Shown one piece after another: positions 13,516 through 14,631 of a stretch of DNA of 14,631 nt. The stretch's first letter is position 1; each line of letters starts with the position of its first letter. Position numbers and translations under genes: made by a program. The stretch is taken from assembly GCA_031266115.1 (NCBI GenBank), contig JAISBQ010000076.1:1-14631 (forward strand). Direction: 5' to 3'. Below the pieces are notes generated by a model. It did no database searches. It was not told where the DNA came from and saw only the letters and a list, made by a program, of their open reading frames with translations. The DNA is from Bifidobacteriaceae bacterium. GTDB lineage: Bacteria > Actinomycetota > Actinomycetes > Actinomycetales > WQXJ01.

Positions 13516-14631
13516 CTACGACGCGTCGCCCGGCGTGGTGCGCTGAACTTGGAGCAAGAAGTCGGAGTTGGTGGCGTTCTTGCGCATCTGGGTGAGGAGG
13601 AGCTCAATGGCCTGCTGCTGGTCCAACGCCGACAACAGCCGGCGCAGCTTCCAGTGGATCTTCAACTCCTCCGGTGGGATGAGGATCTCCTCGCGGCGAG
13701 TGCCTGAGGCGTCGACATCGACGGCGGGGAAGATGCGCTTGTCCGCCAGCGAGCGGGACAGGCGCAGTTCCATGTTGCCGGTCCCCTTGACTTCCTCGAA
13801 GATCACCTCATCCATCTTCGAACCGGTCTCGACCAGTGCCGTGGCGAGGATGGTCAGAGAGCCACCGCCTTCGATGTTGCGGGCCGCACCGAAGAACCGC
13901 TTAGGCGGATAGAGCGCCGAGGAATCGACGCCGCCGGACAGGATGCGCCCGGACGCCGGGGCGGCCAAGTTATAGGCCCGCCCGAGCCGGGTGATCGAAT
14001 CCAGCAGCACTACCACGTCATGGCCGAGTTCGACCAGACGCTTGGCCCGTTCGATCGCCAACTCGGCCACCATGGTGTGATCGGTGGCCGGGCGGTCGAA
14101 GGTCGAGGAGATGACCTCACCTTTGACCGAACGCTGGAAGTCCGTGACCTCCTCGGGGCGCTCGTCGACGAGTACCACCATGAGGTGGACCTCGGGGTTG
14201 TTCGCGGTGATGGCGTTGGCGATCGCCTGGAGAATCATGGTCTTGCCCGCCTTGGGCGGGGAGACAATCAGCCCACGCTGACCCTTGCCGATCGGGGCCA
14301 CCATGTCGATCACGCGCGTGGTGAGCTGTCCAGCTGTGGTTTCAAGGCGCAGATGATCCTGCGGGAAGAGCGGGGTGAACTTGGTGAACTCAGGCCGGCC
14401 GAGCGCCTGGGCCGCCGGGCGCCCGTTGACCGTGTCGAGCCGCACCAGGGCGTTGAACTTGCCGCGCCCCTGACTCTCACCGTCGGCGGTCTGACGCACG
14501 GCACCGGTGATGGCATCGCCCTCACGCAGACCGGACTTCTTGACCTGCGATAGCGACACGTAGACGTCCCCAGGCCCGGGCAGATAGCCGGACGTGCGCA
14601 CAAAGGCGTAGTTGTCGAGGATGTCGAGGAT
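13516..14631 (-). CDS. rho: Transcription termination factor Rho, C-terminal 371 residues (5' end beyond the window)
   Basis: Rho is the hexameric RNA helicase that ends many bacterial transcripts. The frame is open from the window edge to a stop at 13516. The first residues, ILDILDNYAFVRTSGYLPGP, are the primary RNA-binding (cold-shock-like) domain, so the gene continues to the right. The P-loop SPPKAGKT is at 124-131 of the fragment (bases about 14262-14239). Walker B is DVVVLLDSITRLGRAYN, and the secondary RNA-binding Q/R-loop region follows: SGGVDSSALYPPKRFFGAAR. The end, DFLLQVQRTT, is normal apart from a short tail. The missing N-terminus probably includes the Arg/Asp-rich insertion common in actinobacterial Rho, which cannot be checked here. 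A GTG at 14601 is internal and not a start. Confidence 0.98.
   Translation of the reverse strand: MLDILDNYAFVRTSGYLPGPGDVYVSLSQVKKSGLREGDAITGAVRQTADGESQGRGKFNALVRLDTVNGRPAAQALGRPEFTKFTPLFPQDHLRLETTAGQLTTRVIDMVAPIGKGQRGLIVSPPKAGKTMILQAIANAITANNPEVHLMVVLVDERPEEVTDFQRSVKGEVISSTFDRPATDHTMVAELAIERAKRLVELGHDVVVLLDSITRLGRAYNLAAPASGRILSGGVDSSALYPPKRFFGAARNIEGGGSLTILATALVETGSKMDEVIFEEVKGTGNMELRLSRSLADKRIFPAVDVDASGTRREEILIPPEELKIHWKLRRLLSALDQQQAIELLLTQMRKNATNSDFLLQVQRTTPGDAS

Noticed and set aside
1..14631. CRISPR arrays, tRNA or rRNA genes, toxin-antitoxin pairs or a novel defence system
   Set aside because: No regular repeat-spacer pattern, cloverleaf or rRNA-like stretch was seen. All long credible frames belong to known housekeeping families apart from the two fragments at the left edge.

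Overview
The window is GC-rich chromosomal DNA from an actinobacterium (class Actinomycetia level; genus not determinable here). The evidence is gene order: rho, rpmE, prfA, prmC, tsaC/sua5-type, wecA-type, atpI-like, then atpB-E-F-H-A-G-D-C. This is the order I recall from Mycobacterium tuberculosis (Rv1297-Rv1311) and other high-GC Gram-positives. It is not a Mycobacterium, because AtpF and AtpH are separate proteins rather than a b-delta fusion. Many starts are GTG, and several genes overlap through GTGA, ATGA or TGATG junctions.

Everything from the right edge down to about position 153 is on the minus strand, so transcription runs right to left. The right third (14631-10009) is translation housekeeping: Rho (5' part outside the window), zinc-type ribosomal protein L31, release factor RF1, the RF glutamine methyltransferase PrmC, and the threonylcarbamoyl-AMP synthase that starts t6A synthesis on tRNA. 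Next come a WecA-family polyprenyl-phosphate sugar-1-phosphate transferase and a small AtpI-like membrane protein (10012-8425). The centre (8261-1463) is the complete eight-subunit F-type, proton-coupled ATP synthase operon. Below it sits a secreted CE4 polysaccharide deacetylase (1304-570).

The left 500 bases differ. A protein resembling the C-terminus of a DUF222/HNH (13E12-type) protein enters on the plus strand and stops at 131. Facing it is the N-terminal quarter of an AAA ATPase of the DUF4143 group, broken off next to a short motif that resembles an insertion-sequence end. This looks like the edge of an accessory or rearranged segment beside the conserved block.

I see no undescribed multi-gene system, CRISPR array, tRNA or rRNA. 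The points worth a second look are small: a duplicated SAM-binding motif and a second repeat-derived insert inside PrmC; an epsilon subunit that lacks its C-terminal helical domain; a promoter matching the thiol-stress sigma-R/sigma-H consensus inside the rho-rpmE terminator hairpin, ahead of the zinc-type L31 gene; clusters of stem-loops without U-tracts at prmC-tsaC and atpC-deacetylase; and the broken ATPase junction at the left.
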